Translations under genes and position numbers: made by a program
Notes under the pieces: model-generated
What the model was told of the DNA's origin: nothing
Database searches by the model: none
The model's input: only the letters and a program-made list of their open reading frames with translations
Source: Thiosymbion sp942492625
Lineage (GTDB): Bacteria; Pseudomonadota; Gammaproteobacteria; Chromatiales; Chromatiaceae
Direction: 5' to 3'
NCBI GenBank assembly: GCA_942492625.1
Contig: CALOFM010000056.1
Span: 20,146 to 84,145, forward strand
Length of the DNA: 64,000 nt
Part shown: positions 51,992 to 61,347 of the stretch, one piece after another
Layout of the letters: each line of letters opens with the position of its first letter
Position numbering within the stretch: position 1 is the stretch's first letter

Positions 51992-52019
51992 GCAAAATGT
52001 ATTCGCACCTGAGTAAAAT
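51990..52019 (+). promoter_or_regulatory. Predicted sigma-70 promoter for lpxC
   Basis: TTGCAA (51990-51995), an 18-bp spacer and TAAAAT (52014-52019). The -10 matches five of six and the -35 four of six consensus bases. It lies in the 290-bp ftsZ-lpxC gap, where a separate lpxC promoter is expected. The leader would be about 180 bases long. Confidence 0.6.
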
Positions 52020-52025
52020 GCGGGA

Positions 52026-52044
52026 AAACCCTAACGGAGGGTTT
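52026..52044 (+). other. Short hairpin in the lpxC leader
   Basis: AAACCCT-AACGG-AGGGTTT gives a 7-bp stem at the predicted start of the lpxC transcript. It may stabilise the 5' end. It is followed by GCGGGTTCTTCTT instead of a T run, so a terminator role is doubtful. Confidence 0.35.
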
Positions 52045-52207
52045 GCGGGTTCTTCTTGCCGGCATTGCGCCAGCAGCCGCGAACGCCTTCGCAGGATAAC
52101 ACGAACCCCGGGGCTGGCGCGAAGCAGCCGGGGTGTCCCGTAACCGGCTGCGGCGAAGGCCGGCGGGATCTCCGGATTGAACGTGGATTGCTACGGGAGA
52201 TAGAGCG

Positions 52208-53119
52208 ATGATCAGGCAGCGAACCCTGAAGAACGTGATTCAGGCGACAGGCGTCGGATTGCACACGGGCGACAAGGTCTACCTGACACTGCGCCCGGCC
52301 GCGCCGGACACGGGTATTGTGTTTCGCCGCGTAGATCTTCCGCAGCCCGTGGACATAAAAGCCTGTCCGAAGAACGTCGGCGACACCATGTTGTCGACGA
52401 CCTTGATCAACGGGGATACCCGTATTTCCACGGTGGAGCATCTCCTGTCCGCGTTTGCCGGCTTAGGTATCGACAACGCCTACGTGGACGTGAGCGCGCC
52501 GGAGGTGCCGATCATGGACGGCAGCGCGGGTCCCTTCGTGTTTCTGATCCAGTCGGCTGGCATCGAGGAGCAGAGTCGGCCGAAGCGTTTTATCCGCATC
52601 AAGCGCAAGGTGAAGGTCGAGGACGGAGACAAGTGGGCGATGTTCGAGCCTTTTGAAGGCTTCAAAGTGGAGTTTTCCATCGATTTTGATCATCCGGCGT
52701 TCATGTCCCGCGCCAAGGCGGCGAGCGTGGATTTTTCGACCACCTCATTCGTCAAGGAAGTCAGCCGTGCACGTACCTTCGGTTTCCTGCGGGATATCGA
52801 GGCCCTGCGGCAGCAGAATCTCGCCCTTGGCGGCAGCATGGACAATGCGGTCGTCGTGGATGATTACCGCGTGCTCAACGAGGACGGCCTGCGTTACGAG
52901 GACGAGTTCGTCAAGCACAAGATCCTCGATGCCATCGGTGACCTCTATCTGCTCGGCCATTCGTTGATCGGCTCGTTTCGTGGGCACAAGTCCGGCCATG
53001 GGCTGAATAACCGCCTGCTGCGGGCGCTGATGGCCGACGAGACAGCCTGGGAAGAGGTCACCTTCAAGCAGTCCGAGGGTTCGCCCATCTCTTATATGGA
53101 GCCCTTGACGGCTTCTTAA
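52208..53119 (+). CDS. lpxC: UDP-3-O-acyl-N-acetylglucosamine deacetylase
   Basis: Zinc deacetylase, the committed step of lipid A synthesis. The 303 residues match the family. Zinc ligands are in TVEHLLSAFAGLGID (His) and KHKILDAIGDLYLLGH (His and Asp). LKNVIQATGVGLHTG opens the protein and MDGSAGPFVFLIQSAGI is conserved. GGGAGA precedes the ATG. The presence of lpxC supports a lipopolysaccharide-bearing Gram-negative. Its stop overlaps that of the convergent DciA-like gene. Confidence 0.98.
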   Translation: MIRQRTLKNVIQATGVGLHTGDKVYLTLRPAAPDTGIVFRRVDLPQPVDIKACPKNVGDTMLSTTLINGDTRISTVEHLLSAFAGLGIDNAYVDVSAPEVPIMDGSAGPFVFLIQSAGIEEQSRPKRFIRIKRKVKVEDGDKWAMFEPFEGFKVEFSIDFDHPAFMSRAKAASVDFSTTSFVKEVSRARTFGFLRDIEALRQQNLALGGSMDNAVVVDDYRVLNEDGLRYEDEFVKHKILDAIGDLYLLGHSLIGSFRGHKSGHGLNNRLLRALMADETAWEEVTFKQSEGSPISYMEPLTAS

Positions 53120-53559
53120 CCGTTTGCGGCGCCGGTCTTGGCGAGCCGGCGCAGAGCGGCTGCCAGCTCCGCATCTTCTATTCCGGCAGCCGCATCCATC
53201 AAATGCCGCTGCGTCTCGGTGGACAACCGGAGCCGCCGGGCATGGTTCGGACGGGGTGCAACGGCCAGGGGTTGGACGCGGACCCGGCATGAGGTGATGG
53301 GACCGCGTTTCCGGGCGAAGCTCCTCAGGAGCTCCGGCACGAAGAAGCGCAGGCGTGAGGACCAAACCGGAGAGTCTGAGGTCAGCGTCAATACGCCGGC
53401 GTCGAGGACGGCCAAAAGGCAGTGCTCGTCCAGTGGCGGCGGCAGGGCGCGCCGGACCTCGCGCAGCAGTTGGTCGTTGCGCTCGATTACGCCGAGAAAG
53501 GCGGCAATTTTCTCGTTTCCCTTGAGGAAACCGCATGCGTGTCGGATGGTTATCGGCAT
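53116..53559 (-). CDS. DUF721/DciA-like protein
   Basis: A 147-residue protein of the DUF721 group, which includes DciA, the ancestral helicase loader. Typical features are LLREVRRALPPPLDEHCLLAVLDAGVLTLTSDSPVWSSRLRFFVPELLRSF, a KH-like fold followed by a basic disordered tail. It lies convergent to lpxC, with interlocking stop codons in the TTAA at 53116-53119. It occupies the spot near secA where DUF721 genes often sit. The helicase-loading role is inferred from the family. Confidence 0.82.
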   Translation of the reverse strand: MPITIRHACGFLKGNEKIAAFLGVIERNDQLLREVRRALPPPLDEHCLLAVLDAGVLTLTSDSPVWSSRLRFFVPELLRSFARKRGPITSCRVRVQPLAVAPRPNHARRLRLSTETQRHLMDAAAGIEDAELAAALRRLAKTGAANG

Positions 53560-53720
53560 GAATCTAATACAAAAAATGCGTCGGATGCGCTCGACGTCTT
53601 CTCTCCCCCGCGGAGAGGGCCCGAGGTTAGGGGGTCGGGGTACGAATCTGGATTGTCTTGGATTTCGATCCGAGATTTCTGATAGAGTAACGTGATTTTT
53701 TGGTTGGCGGAAGATTCAAT

Positions 53721-54656
53721 ATGCATCGATTCAGCTCACAGCAGAGTGGAGGACGTAAGGGCGCTGTAGCCCGCTCCGTCCTAAGTGTTTTTACCTTGGC
53801 CGCAGTCGTCGCCGGTGCCGCAGGCACAGGCTTTTGGTACGGCCAGTCCAGCGCGCCGCAGCAAGTGGTGCCGACGGAGACCGTCGCGGAGCTCGAAACC
53901 ATGTTCGAGCAGGAGCGCGAGTCGCTCGACGAAGCCAAGCAGGAGTCGATCGCCCAGCTTGATGCCTTCGTCGGTCGGGTTGGCGAGATGCAGGCGGAGA
54001 TACTGCGCCTCAACGCTCTGGGAGACCGGTTGGTCGAAATGGCCGACCTGGATCCGCAGGAATTCGACTTTGAGAATCCCCCCGCCGTTGGAGGTCCCGA
54101 CGACGATGTCATGGGGCGCACGGAGACCAGTCTGGCGGAGTTTGCGGGAGAGATGACCGACATGTTGGGCCTGATTAGCGACCGCAAGCGTAAGCTGATA
54201 CAGCTCGAAAAGGCGATCATGGAGAAGGACCTCAAGAAGCACGCCACGCCGTCCGGTTGGCCGGTAAGCACCGGTTACATCACTTCCAAGTTCGGCTTCC
54301 GCAATCACCCGATCTACAGGAAATCCAAGTTCCATGCCGGTGTCGATTTCGCCAGCAAGCGCGGAACCCCGGTGCTCGCCACCGCCGACGGAGTCGTCGT
54401 ATTCAGTGGCTGGCAGTCCGGATACGGTCGCTTGGTCGAGATCCGTCATATGGACGGCTTGAAGACGCGCTACGCCCACAACCAGAAGAATCTCGTCAAG
54501 GAAGGCGATATGGTCAAGAAGGGGCAGGCCATCGCCAAGCTCGGATCCACCGGCCGCTCCACCGGTCCCCATGTCCACTTCGAAGTTCGTAAGAACGGAA
54601 AGGCAGTCAATCCGCTCAAGTACGTCGGTACCGAGAAGACCAAGACAAGCGGCTGA
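53721..54656 (+). CDS. M23 (LytM-type) metallopeptidase, membrane-anchored
   Basis: A 311-residue predicted cell-wall endopeptidase. One N-terminal helix (VLSVFTLAAVVAGAAGTGFWYG) anchors it. Residues about 60-120 form a coiled coil (ELETMFEQERESLDEAKQES). The LytM domain has HAGVDFAS (zinc His and Asp) and HVHFEVR (HxH). All metal ligands are present, so the enzyme is probably active, unlike EnvC/NlpD-type regulators. ATG 53721 is preferred. A strong terminator follows, so the gene is likely monocistronic. Confidence 0.93.
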   Translation: MHRFSSQQSGGRKGAVARSVLSVFTLAAVVAGAAGTGFWYGQSSAPQQVVPTETVAELETMFEQERESLDEAKQESIAQLDAFVGRVGEMQAEILRLNALGDRLVEMADLDPQEFDFENPPAVGGPDDDVMGRTETSLAEFAGEMTDMLGLISDRKRKLIQLEKAIMEKDLKKHATPSGWPVSTGYITSKFGFRNHPIYRKSKFHAGVDFASKRGTPVLATADGVVVFSGWQSGYGRLVEIRHMDGLKTRYAHNQKNLVKEGDMVKKGQAIAKLGSTGRSTGPHVHFEVRKNGKAVNPLKYVGTEKTKTSG

Positions 54657-54717
54657 GGCCTGCACAACGAGCCAGGGAAGGTATCCGTATCGACCGGAAC
54701 GGAGCTCCCGGTACGCG

Positions 54718-54747
54718 AAAGGCGGAATCGCAGATTCCGCCTTTTTT
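54718..54747 (+). terminator. Rho-independent terminator after the M23 peptidase gene
   Basis: GGCGGAATC (54721-54729), GCA loop, GATTCCGCC (54733-54741), then six T. The stem is preceded by AAA and can extend by pairing with the T run, so it may be bidirectional. It separates the peptidase transcript from secA. Confidence 0.93.
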
Positions 54748-54790
54748 CGTTATGATTCCGCTGTTTTTCCCCACTGGGTAGTCCCCTTTC

Positions 54791-57610
54791 ATGGTCAGCA
54801 AATTGCTCAAGAAGGTCTTCGGCAGCCGCAACGAACGGCTGGTCAAGCGGATGTCGAAGAAGGTCGAGGAAATCAGTGCGCTGGAGCCTGAAATTGAGCG
54901 GCTCTCGGATGCGGAGCTGCAGGCGAAAACGGCTGAATTGCGCCAGCGCTTGGAGCATGGCGCCACGCTTGCCGACGTTTTCCCCGAAGCCTTTGCCGCA
55001 GTGCGAGAGGCCGGCCGGCGGGTGTTGGGCATGCGTCACTTCGACGTCCAGCTCATCGGCGGCATGGTGCTCAACGACGGCAAGATCGCCGAGATGCGCA
55101 CCGGCGAGGGCAAGACCCTGGTTGCGACTCTGGCCGCGTACCTGAACGCCCTTCCCGGAAAGGGCGTGCACGTAATCACGGTGAACGACTACCTCGCCCG
55201 CCGCGACGCCGAGTGGATGGGGAAGATCTATCGGTTTCTCGGTCTGTCCGTGGGGGTGATCAATTCCTCGGGGGGGATGGGGCCGGACGCTACCTCCTAT
55301 CTTTACGATCCGGAGTACGAGCCCCCGAAAGGCCAGGGCTTCCGGCACATGCGCCCGGTGACCCGCAAGGAGACGTATGCAGCGGACATCACCTACGGTA
55401 CCAATAACGAGTTCGGCTTCGACTACCTGCGTGACAACATGGCCTTCGTGGCCGAGCAGCGGGTTCAGCGCGACCCTTTCTATGCCATCGTGGACGAGGT
55501 GGACTCCATCCTCATCGACGAGGCCCGCACGCCCCTGATCATCTCCGGCCCCTCGGAAGGGAACATTGATCTCTACACGCAGATCGACAAGATCATTCCC
55601 AGTCTCACCCGTCAGGATCCCATCACAAACGAGGAGGGGCAGCCGGACTTCGGCCCTGGCGACTTCTCGGTGGACGAGAAGGCACGCCAGCTCTACCTCA
55701 GTGAGGATGGTCACCAGAAGGTCGAGGATATGCTCACCGAGATCGGACTGCTCGCTGCGGGCGAGAGCCTGTACGACCCCGGAAACATCGCCCTGATGCA
55801 CCACGTCTACGCCGCTCTGCGTGCCCATGCGTTGTTCCAGAAGAACGTGGACTACATCGTTCGGGACGGCCAGATCATCATCGTCGACGAATTCACCGGC
55901 CGCACCATGCCGGGCCGGCGCTGGTCCGAGGGTCTGCACCAGGCCGTGGAGGCCAAGGAAGGGGTGGCGATCCAGCAGGAGAACCAGACACTTGCCTCCA
56001 TCACCTTCCAGAACCTGTTCCGCCTCTACCCGAAGCTCTCGGGCATGACGGGGACGGCCGACACGGAGGCCTTCGAGTTTCAGCAGATCTATGGCCTGGA
56101 AGTGGTGGTGATCCCCACCAATGTGCCTATGATCCGCGACGATATGGGGGATCTGGTCTACCTGACCCAGAAGGAGAAGTACCAAGCCATCGTCGACGAT
56201 ATCCGGGACTGCGTGAAGCGGGGACAGCCGGCCCTGGTGGGAACGGCCTCCATCGAGACCTCCGAGCTGATTGCCAACCTACTGATTCAGGACAAAATCC
56301 CGCACGAGGTGCTCAATGCCAAGCAGCACGAGCGCGAGGCAGGCATCGTCGCCCAAGCAGGCCGACCCGGATCGGTAACTATCGCCACCAACATGGCCGG
56401 CCGCGGTACCGATATTGTTCTCGGCGGCAATCTCGAGTCCGAGCTCGAAGAGAGCGTCGATCCAAGTGCGGAAGCGGCAATTCGCGAGGAGTGGAAAGAG
56501 CGCCATGCCGAGGTCATCGCGGCCGGCGGTCTGCACGTCGTGGGCACCGAGCGTCACGAGTCCCGGCGCATCGACAATCAGCTGCGCGGCCGCTCCGGTC
56601 GCCAGGGTGACCCGGGCTCCAGCCGCTTTTACCTCTCCCTCGACGACAACCTGATGCGTATCTTCGCCTCCGAGCGCGTGGGAAGCATGATGCAGAAGCT
56701 GGGTATGGAGGAGGGGGAGGCCATCGAGCATCCCTGGGTCACCAAGGCCATCGAGAACGCCCAGCGCAAAGTCGAGGGGCGCAACTTCGACATCCGCAAG
56801 CAGCTGCTTGAATACGACGACGTGGCAAACGACCAGCGCAAGGTCATCTACCAGCAGCGCCGCGAGCTGATGGATGTCTCCGATGTGTCCGATACGGTGG
56901 AGGCCATGCGCGAGGACGTGCTGGGCAGGGTCGTCGACGGTTTCATTCCGCCCCAGAGCCTGGAAGAGCAATGGAACGTCCCCGGACTGGAGGCTGCCCT
57001 CGCGGACGGCTTCGGCGGTGAGTGGCCGATCCGTACGTGGTTGGACGAGGATCAGGACCTGCACGAGGAGACCCTGCGCCGGCGCGTTGCCGACCGCATC
57101 GCGGCGCAATACACGGACAAGGAAAAGGTCGTGGGCGCAGATGTGATGCGCCAGCTCGAAAAGGCGATCATGCTGCAGACCCTGGACACCCAGTGGAAGG
57201 ATCACCTGGCTGCCATGGACTACCTGCGCCAGGGAATTCACCTTCGTGGATACGCCCAGAAGAACCCGAAGCAGGAGTTCAAGCGCGAGGCCTTCGAGAT
57301 GTTCAGCGCCATGCTGGATAGCATCAAGCAGGAGGTGGTGACGACCTTGTCCAAGCTTCAGCTTCAGACCTCGGCGGACGTCGCCCCCCTTGGCCCCGTG
57401 GAGCCCCGAGAGCGAGAGTTCGAGTTCAAGCACGAGGAGTTTCAGGGGCTGGATGCGCAGCGCGCGGATCAGCCTGCCGAGGCGGAAGCAGCCGCCGGTG
57501 CGGTGCACCAGGAGCCCTATGTGCGCGAGCAGCGCAAGATCGGGCGCAACGAGCCATGTCCCTGCGGCTCGGGGAAGAAGTATAAGCATTGTCATGGGAA
57601 AGCGAATTGA
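54791..57610 (+). CDS. secA: Preprotein translocase ATPase SecA
   Basis: Motor ATPase of the Sec pathway. The 939 residues include MRTGEGKTLVATLAAYLNAL (Walker A), DEVDSILIDEARTPLIISG (Walker B region), ATNMAGRGTDIVLGGNLE (motor domain 2) and LRGRSGRQGDPGSSRFYLSLDD. The C-terminal CPCGSGKKYKHCHG is the zinc-binding SEC-C motif that contacts SecB. The start MVSKLLKKVFGSRNERLVKRM is canonical. No strong ribosome site is visible before the ATG. Confidence 0.98.
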   Translation: MVSKLLKKVFGSRNERLVKRMSKKVEEISALEPEIERLSDAELQAKTAELRQRLEHGATLADVFPEAFAAVREAGRRVLGMRHFDVQLIGGMVLNDGKIAEMRTGEGKTLVATLAAYLNALPGKGVHVITVNDYLARRDAEWMGKIYRFLGLSVGVINSSGGMGPDATSYLYDPEYEPPKGQGFRHMRPVTRKETYAADITYGTNNEFGFDYLRDNMAFVAEQRVQRDPFYAIVDEVDSILIDEARTPLIISGPSEGNIDLYTQIDKIIPSLTRQDPITNEEGQPDFGPGDFSVDEKARQLYLSEDGHQKVEDMLTEIGLLAAGESLYDPGNIALMHHVYAALRAHALFQKNVDYIVRDGQIIIVDEFTGRTMPGRRWSEGLHQAVEAKEGVAIQQENQTLASITFQNLFRLYPKLSGMTGTADTEAFEFQQIYGLEVVVIPTNVPMIRDDMGDLVYLTQKEKYQAIVDDIRDCVKRGQPALVGTASIETSELIANLLIQDKIPHEVLNAKQHEREAGIVAQAGRPGSVTIATNMAGRGTDIVLGGNLESELEESVDPSAEAAIREEWKERHAEVIAAGGLHVVGTERHESRRIDNQLRGRSGRQGDPGSSRFYLSLDDNLMRIFASERVGSMMQKLGMEEGEAIEHPWVTKAIENAQRKVEGRNFDIRKQLLEYDDVANDQRKVIYQQRRELMDVSDVSDTVEAMREDVLGRVVDGFIPPQSLEEQWNVPGLEAALADGFGGEWPIRTWLDEDQDLHEETLRRRVADRIAAQYTDKEKVVGADVMRQLEKAIMLQTLDTQWKDHLAAMDYLRQGIHLRGYAQKNPKQEFKREAFEMFSAMLDSIKQEVVTTLSKLQLQTSADVAPLGPVEPREREFEFKHEEFQGLDAQRADQPAEAEAAAGAVHQEPYVREQRKIGRNEPCPCGSGKKYKHCHGKAN

Positions 57611-57619
57611 TAGCCGCGA

Positions 57620-57639
57620 GCCGCCAATCGGTTGGCGGC
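57620..57639. other. Hairpin between secA and argJ
   Basis: GCCGCCAA-TCGG-TTGGCGGC is a perfect 8-bp stem with a TCGG loop, beginning 10 bp after the secA stop. There is no T tail, so it may act as a 3' stability element or a weak terminator. Confidence 0.5.
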
Positions 57640-57680
57640 GCGTGAAATGCTGTTCATTCTTGGCTAAGTTCCTCGTTTAG

Positions 57681-58892
57681 ATGACTGATCACACGACTCC
57701 CTACCAACCTGTCCCCGGTCTGCGGCTGTCTGCCGTTGGGGCGGGAATCCGCTACGAGGGCCGCGACGACCTGGTGCTTATGGAGCTTCCCGAGGGTACG
57801 CGCTGCGCGGCCGTATTTACCCGCAACGCCTTTCGCGCCGCACCCGTGGTGGTGGCCAAGGAGCATTTGGCTGCGACGTCACCGCGTTTTTTGCTCATCA
57901 ATTCGGGGAACGCCAACGCGGGCACCGGGGAGCGGGGATTGGCCGATGCACGGACAAGCTGCGCCCGGCTCGCAGCGCTGGCGGGCGGCCGCGCTGAACA
58001 GGTGTTGCCTTTCTCTACTGGGGTGATTGGCGAGAATCTCCCCATGGCCAAGCTGGAAGCCGCATTGCCGCTCGCCCTGGATGAGCTGCGCGAGACTGCT
58101 TGGCCGCAGGCCGCACGGGCCATCATGACGACGGATACGCTGCCCAAGCTGGCCTCTCGCCGCTTCGCCGTGGCGGGGCGAACGGCGGTGATTTCCGGCA
58201 TGGCCAAAGGCGCGGGCATGATCCGCCCCGACATGGCAACCATGCTCGCCTTTCTCGCCACCGACTTGGCGGTGGTGCCGGAGTTGCTGCAGCGCTGTCT
58301 GAACGATGCGGTACAGGTCACCTTCAACGCCATTACCGTGGACGGCGACACCTCCACGAACGATGCCTGTGTGCTCGCTGCAGTGGGTACGCTGAGCAAC
58401 AAGCCGCTGGATGATCCGGAATCGACGGATTACCTGGCCCTATGCTCCGCGGTCGAGGAGGTCTGCCGGGAGCTGGCGACAGCAATCGTGCGCGACGGCG
58501 AGGGTGCCACCAAGCTGGTGACCATCCACGTGGAGGAGGCGAAGGACACAGCCGAGGCGCGCCGCGTGGCAGACACCATCGCCCACTCACCCCTGGTCAA
58601 GACGGCCCTGTTCGCCGCCGATCCCAACTGGGGACGCATCCTGGCCGCGGTGGGCCGCGCGCAGGTCGAAGCGCTCGATATCGAGGCCGTGCGCATTTGG
58701 CTAGGCGACGTCCGAATCGTCAGCCGCGGCGGACGCGACCCGGACTATACCGAGACCGCGGGCCAGGCCATCATGGAAGAGAAGGAGATTCGGATCAGGG
58801 TGGCCCTGGGCCGCGGCGAGGCGGTCACCGAGCTGCTCACCTGCGACCTGTCCTATGACTATGTACGCATCAACGCAGAGTATCGGACCTGA
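57681..58892 (+). CDS. argJ: Bifunctional ornithine acetyltransferase / N-acetylglutamate synthase
   Basis: Recycles the acetyl group in arginine synthesis. The 403-residue precursor self-cleaves before a catalytic Thr, here in AKGAGMIRPDMATMLAFLATD (cut between Ala and Thr of MATML). LLINSGNANAGTGERG, LPFSTGVIGENLPMAKLEAAL and TVDGDTSTNDACVLAA are further signatures, and the end reads LSYDYVRINAEYRT. A separate argA is not needed for the cyclic pathway. The neighbour on the 3' side is the Nudix gene. Confidence 0.96.
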   Translation: MTDHTTPYQPVPGLRLSAVGAGIRYEGRDDLVLMELPEGTRCAAVFTRNAFRAAPVVVAKEHLAATSPRFLLINSGNANAGTGERGLADARTSCARLAALAGGRAEQVLPFSTGVIGENLPMAKLEAALPLALDELRETAWPQAARAIMTTDTLPKLASRRFAVAGRTAVISGMAKGAGMIRPDMATMLAFLATDLAVVPELLQRCLNDAVQVTFNAITVDGDTSTNDACVLAAVGTLSNKPLDDPESTDYLALCSAVEEVCRELATAIVRDGEGATKLVTIHVEEAKDTAEARRVADTIAHSPLVKTALFAADPNWGRILAAVGRAQVEALDIEAVRIWLGDVRIVSRGGRDPDYTETAGQAIMEEKEIRIRVALGRGEAVTELLTCDLSYDYVRINAEYRT

Positions 58893-59001
58893 TGCGCGAA
58901 TCGCTGTTCGATTACTCGTTCGAAAATTGCGCAAATGATCCCCTGCAATTCGTACTAATTGACCTGATTGGCGTCTGCTTGCGGGTAGACATCGAACGAG
59001 T

Positions 59002-59946
59002 GTGAAACAGCAGATCCATGTCGCCGCAGGAGCGGTAGGTGACGCACGCGGACGTATCCTGATTACCAGAAGGCCCGATCATGTCCACCAGGGCGGGCTG
59101 TGGGAGTTCCCCGGCGGCAAGCTTGCGCCCGGTGAGGCACCCCGGGAGGGCCTGGACCGGGAGCTGTTCGAGGAGCTGGGCATTCGTGTAATGTCCTCCC
59201 GTCCCCTGATCCGCGTCCACCACGACTACGGCGACCGTCACGTGCTGCTCGACGTCCACCGGATCAGCGCCTTCGCGGGGGAGCCCTACGGACGGGAGGG
59301 TCAGCCGCTCGCATGGGTTCACCCCGACGACATGCAGCCGGACGATTTCCCCGCGGCGGATCGACCCATCATCGCCGCTTTGCGCTTGCCGGCTCTCTAT
59401 CTCATCACGGGGGAGGATCCCCGCGATCCCGATGGGTTTGCCGGTCGCCTGTCGCTGGCACTTGGGCGGGGTGCTCGAATCGTACAGCTACGCGCGCATG
59501 CGCTCAGCGATGAAGATTACGCCCGCTTGGCGGCGAACGCCTTCCAGATCTGCGAGCGGTATGACGCACGTCTCCTTCTCAACCGACACCCGGATGTGGC
59601 CTGCGACCTGCCCTGCCATGGCCTGCATCTGACCGCGAAGCGCCTCGCCGGGTTTTCTCGAAGACCCCTCGACGATAAGCGCTTGGTGGGGGCCTCCTGT
59701 CACGACGCCGGGGACCTGGACCGTGCCGCCCGCCTGGGGTTGGACTATGCCCTGCTCTCACCGGTTCAGCCGACCGTCAGCCACTCGGATGCGCCGCCGC
59801 TCGGCTGGGACCGCTTCGCCGCGCTCGCGGAGCGGGCCTTGCTCCCCGTCTATGCCCTCGGCGGCTTGGGCCCGGCCGACCAGGATCGGGCGTTTCGCAA
59901 AGGCGCGCAGGGAGTCGCCGCCATTCGCGGCCTGTGGCCGAGTTGA
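59002..59946 (+). CDS. Nudix hydrolase fused to a ThiE-like domain
   Basis: A 314-residue two-domain protein. The N-terminal about 130 residues are a MutT-type Nudix hydrolase with box GGKLAPGEAPREGLDRELFE followed by ELGI. The C-terminal part resembles thiamine-phosphate synthase (LYLITGEDPRDP, IVQLRAHALSDEDYARLA, GLHLTAKRL). There the usual QLRxK Lys, the GVHLGQxD Asp and the TxTK Lys are missing, so it is probably non-catalytic. The fusion is common near secA/argJ in Gammaproteobacteria. Likely role: removing oxidised nucleotides; the tail's role is unknown. Confidence 0.9.
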   Translation: MKQQIHVAAGAVGDARGRILITRRPDHVHQGGLWEFPGGKLAPGEAPREGLDRELFEELGIRVMSSRPLIRVHHDYGDRHVLLDVHRISAFAGEPYGREGQPLAWVHPDDMQPDDFPAADRPIIAALRLPALYLITGEDPRDPDGFAGRLSLALGRGARIVQLRAHALSDEDYARLAANAFQICERYDARLLLNRHPDVACDLPCHGLHLTAKRLAGFSRRPLDDKRLVGASCHDAGDLDRAARLGLDYALLSPVQPTVSHSDAPPLGWDRFAALAERALLPVYALGGLGPADQDRAFRKGAQGVAAIRGLWPS

Positions 59947-60101
59947 GATGCGCTGGCGTCCATTTGGCACAGGCACCTCTGTAACGGGTTCTTTTTTGTT
60001 CTTGTGCCAGAAAGACGAGGTTCTCGATCAGTCTATGGAAATGGGATCGGTAGCGCTGAGAGCCGCAGCGGCACATGCGACCGGCGATGAGTCGGCGATG
60101 C

Positions 60102-61247
60102 TCAAGGTGCTGCCAGGTGTTTGCTCTGCGCACTCTCGTGGTTTTGGTGTTGGCCGAAACATCCGGCGATGATGGACCGAATCTCTGGCTCCTTGTCCTC
60201 GATATCCGCTACCAGGGCGAGCTGGACCCCAGCCTTCCATAGGTTCTGTCCCCGCTCGGTGACGCGGAAGTAGCGGTCGCCCACCAGGTGGTCGGTGAGG
60301 AATCGAAGACCGAGCTCGAATGGGATCAGGCGGATCGCCTCGTAGAACAGGCCGATCTCGACGTCTCCCAGTATCCCTTCAGTTTCGGCGGCGTAAGTGC
60401 TCAGAATCGCCCGGCAAAGATCGAGGTCGAATCGGGCGTCTTCTCCCGTGCCTGCGGACTCGCCCCCCCGGTTGCAGCATGAGCGTAGGCAATCCCCCAG
60501 GTCGCAGTGAACGAGACCGGGTTGAATCGTGTCCAGGTCGATCAGGCTGACGGCGCGGCCTGTGGTACGGTCGAACAGGATGTTGTCGAGCTTCGGGTCG
60601 CCGTGGATCACCCGCACAGGGATTTGTCCCTGCCGCCGCGCGTCTTCCAGGACGCTCGCGCCCTTTCGTCTCGCAGCTACAAACGCTATTGCTTGCTGTA
60701 TCTCGTGCGAGTAACCGGCCTCACGGTCCTTGACCGCTTGCATTAGGCGTTCAAGGTAGAGCGGAGTGACATGGAAGCCGGGCAAGGTCACGGCCAAGCG
60801 CGCCGGATCCAGGTCGCTGAACAGCGCGTGAAAGCGGCCTAGGATGCGGCCCACATCCCGCGCCTGCTCCAAGTCGTCGATTTGCTGGAGGCTTTGGGCG
60901 TTGGGGATGAGCTCCATGAGCCGCCAGATCGCGCCTTCGTCGCCGCGGACGAAGGGCGCCCCATCCTGCGACGGAATCAGGTCGGGGATGCGCAATCCTC
61001 TCTGCCTTCGGCCCGCCGGATGTGTCGTCAGGACCGCCAGGTTGGACATGATTCGCTCTGGTTCTGGAAAGACCGAGCCGTTGATCCGCTGCAGGATGTA
61101 GGAGAATCCTCCAGCCCTGACCAGAAAGGTATCGTTGATCAAACCCTTGCCGTAGGGTTCGACGGTTTCGACGGGAAAGGACAGGGTGAACCGCCGGGCG
61201 ATCGCGGTTGCGTCGGAACTGGTGCTTCTGGTTGTCAGCTCATTCAT
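60102..61247 (-). CDS. APH-fold kinase, N-acetylhexosamine kinase-like
   Basis: A 381-residue small-molecule kinase of the aminoglycoside phosphotransferase fold. Brenner's motif is VIHGDPKLDNILFDRTTG (catalytic Asp), and SLIDLDTIQPGLVHCDLGDCL carries the Mg-binding Asp. The N-terminus EPYGKGLINDTFLV and YILQRINGSVFPEPERIMSN recalls N-acetylhexosamine 1-kinase (NahK). A sugar or choline-type alcohol is the likely substrate; antibiotic resistance is not indicated. Stands alone on the minus strand. Confidence 0.82.
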   Translation of the reverse strand: MNELTTRSTSSDATAIARRFTLSFPVETVEPYGKGLINDTFLVRAGGFSYILQRINGSVFPEPERIMSNLAVLTTHPAGRRQRGLRIPDLIPSQDGAPFVRGDEGAIWRLMELIPNAQSLQQIDDLEQARDVGRILGRFHALFSDLDPARLAVTLPGFHVTPLYLERLMQAVKDREAGYSHEIQQAIAFVAARRKGASVLEDARRQGQIPVRVIHGDPKLDNILFDRTTGRAVSLIDLDTIQPGLVHCDLGDCLRSCCNRGGESAGTGEDARFDLDLCRAILSTYAAETEGILGDVEIGLFYEAIRLIPFELGLRFLTDHLVGDRYFRVTERGQNLWKAGVQLALVADIEDKEPEIRSIIAGCFGQHQNHESAQSKHLAAP

Positions 61248-61347
61248 AGGCGCTACTGTGCCAGCGCAAACGGGTATTTGTCACCAACTGAGAAGCGCCG
61301 TTGGGGTACTATTCGGCCTCGCGTGTCGGCTCGATCGGGGGGTAGCG

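Noticed and set aside
60102..61247. Aminoglycoside resistance kinase
   Set aside because: Only the fold is shared; the N-terminal motifs resemble sugar kinases and the context is housekeeping.
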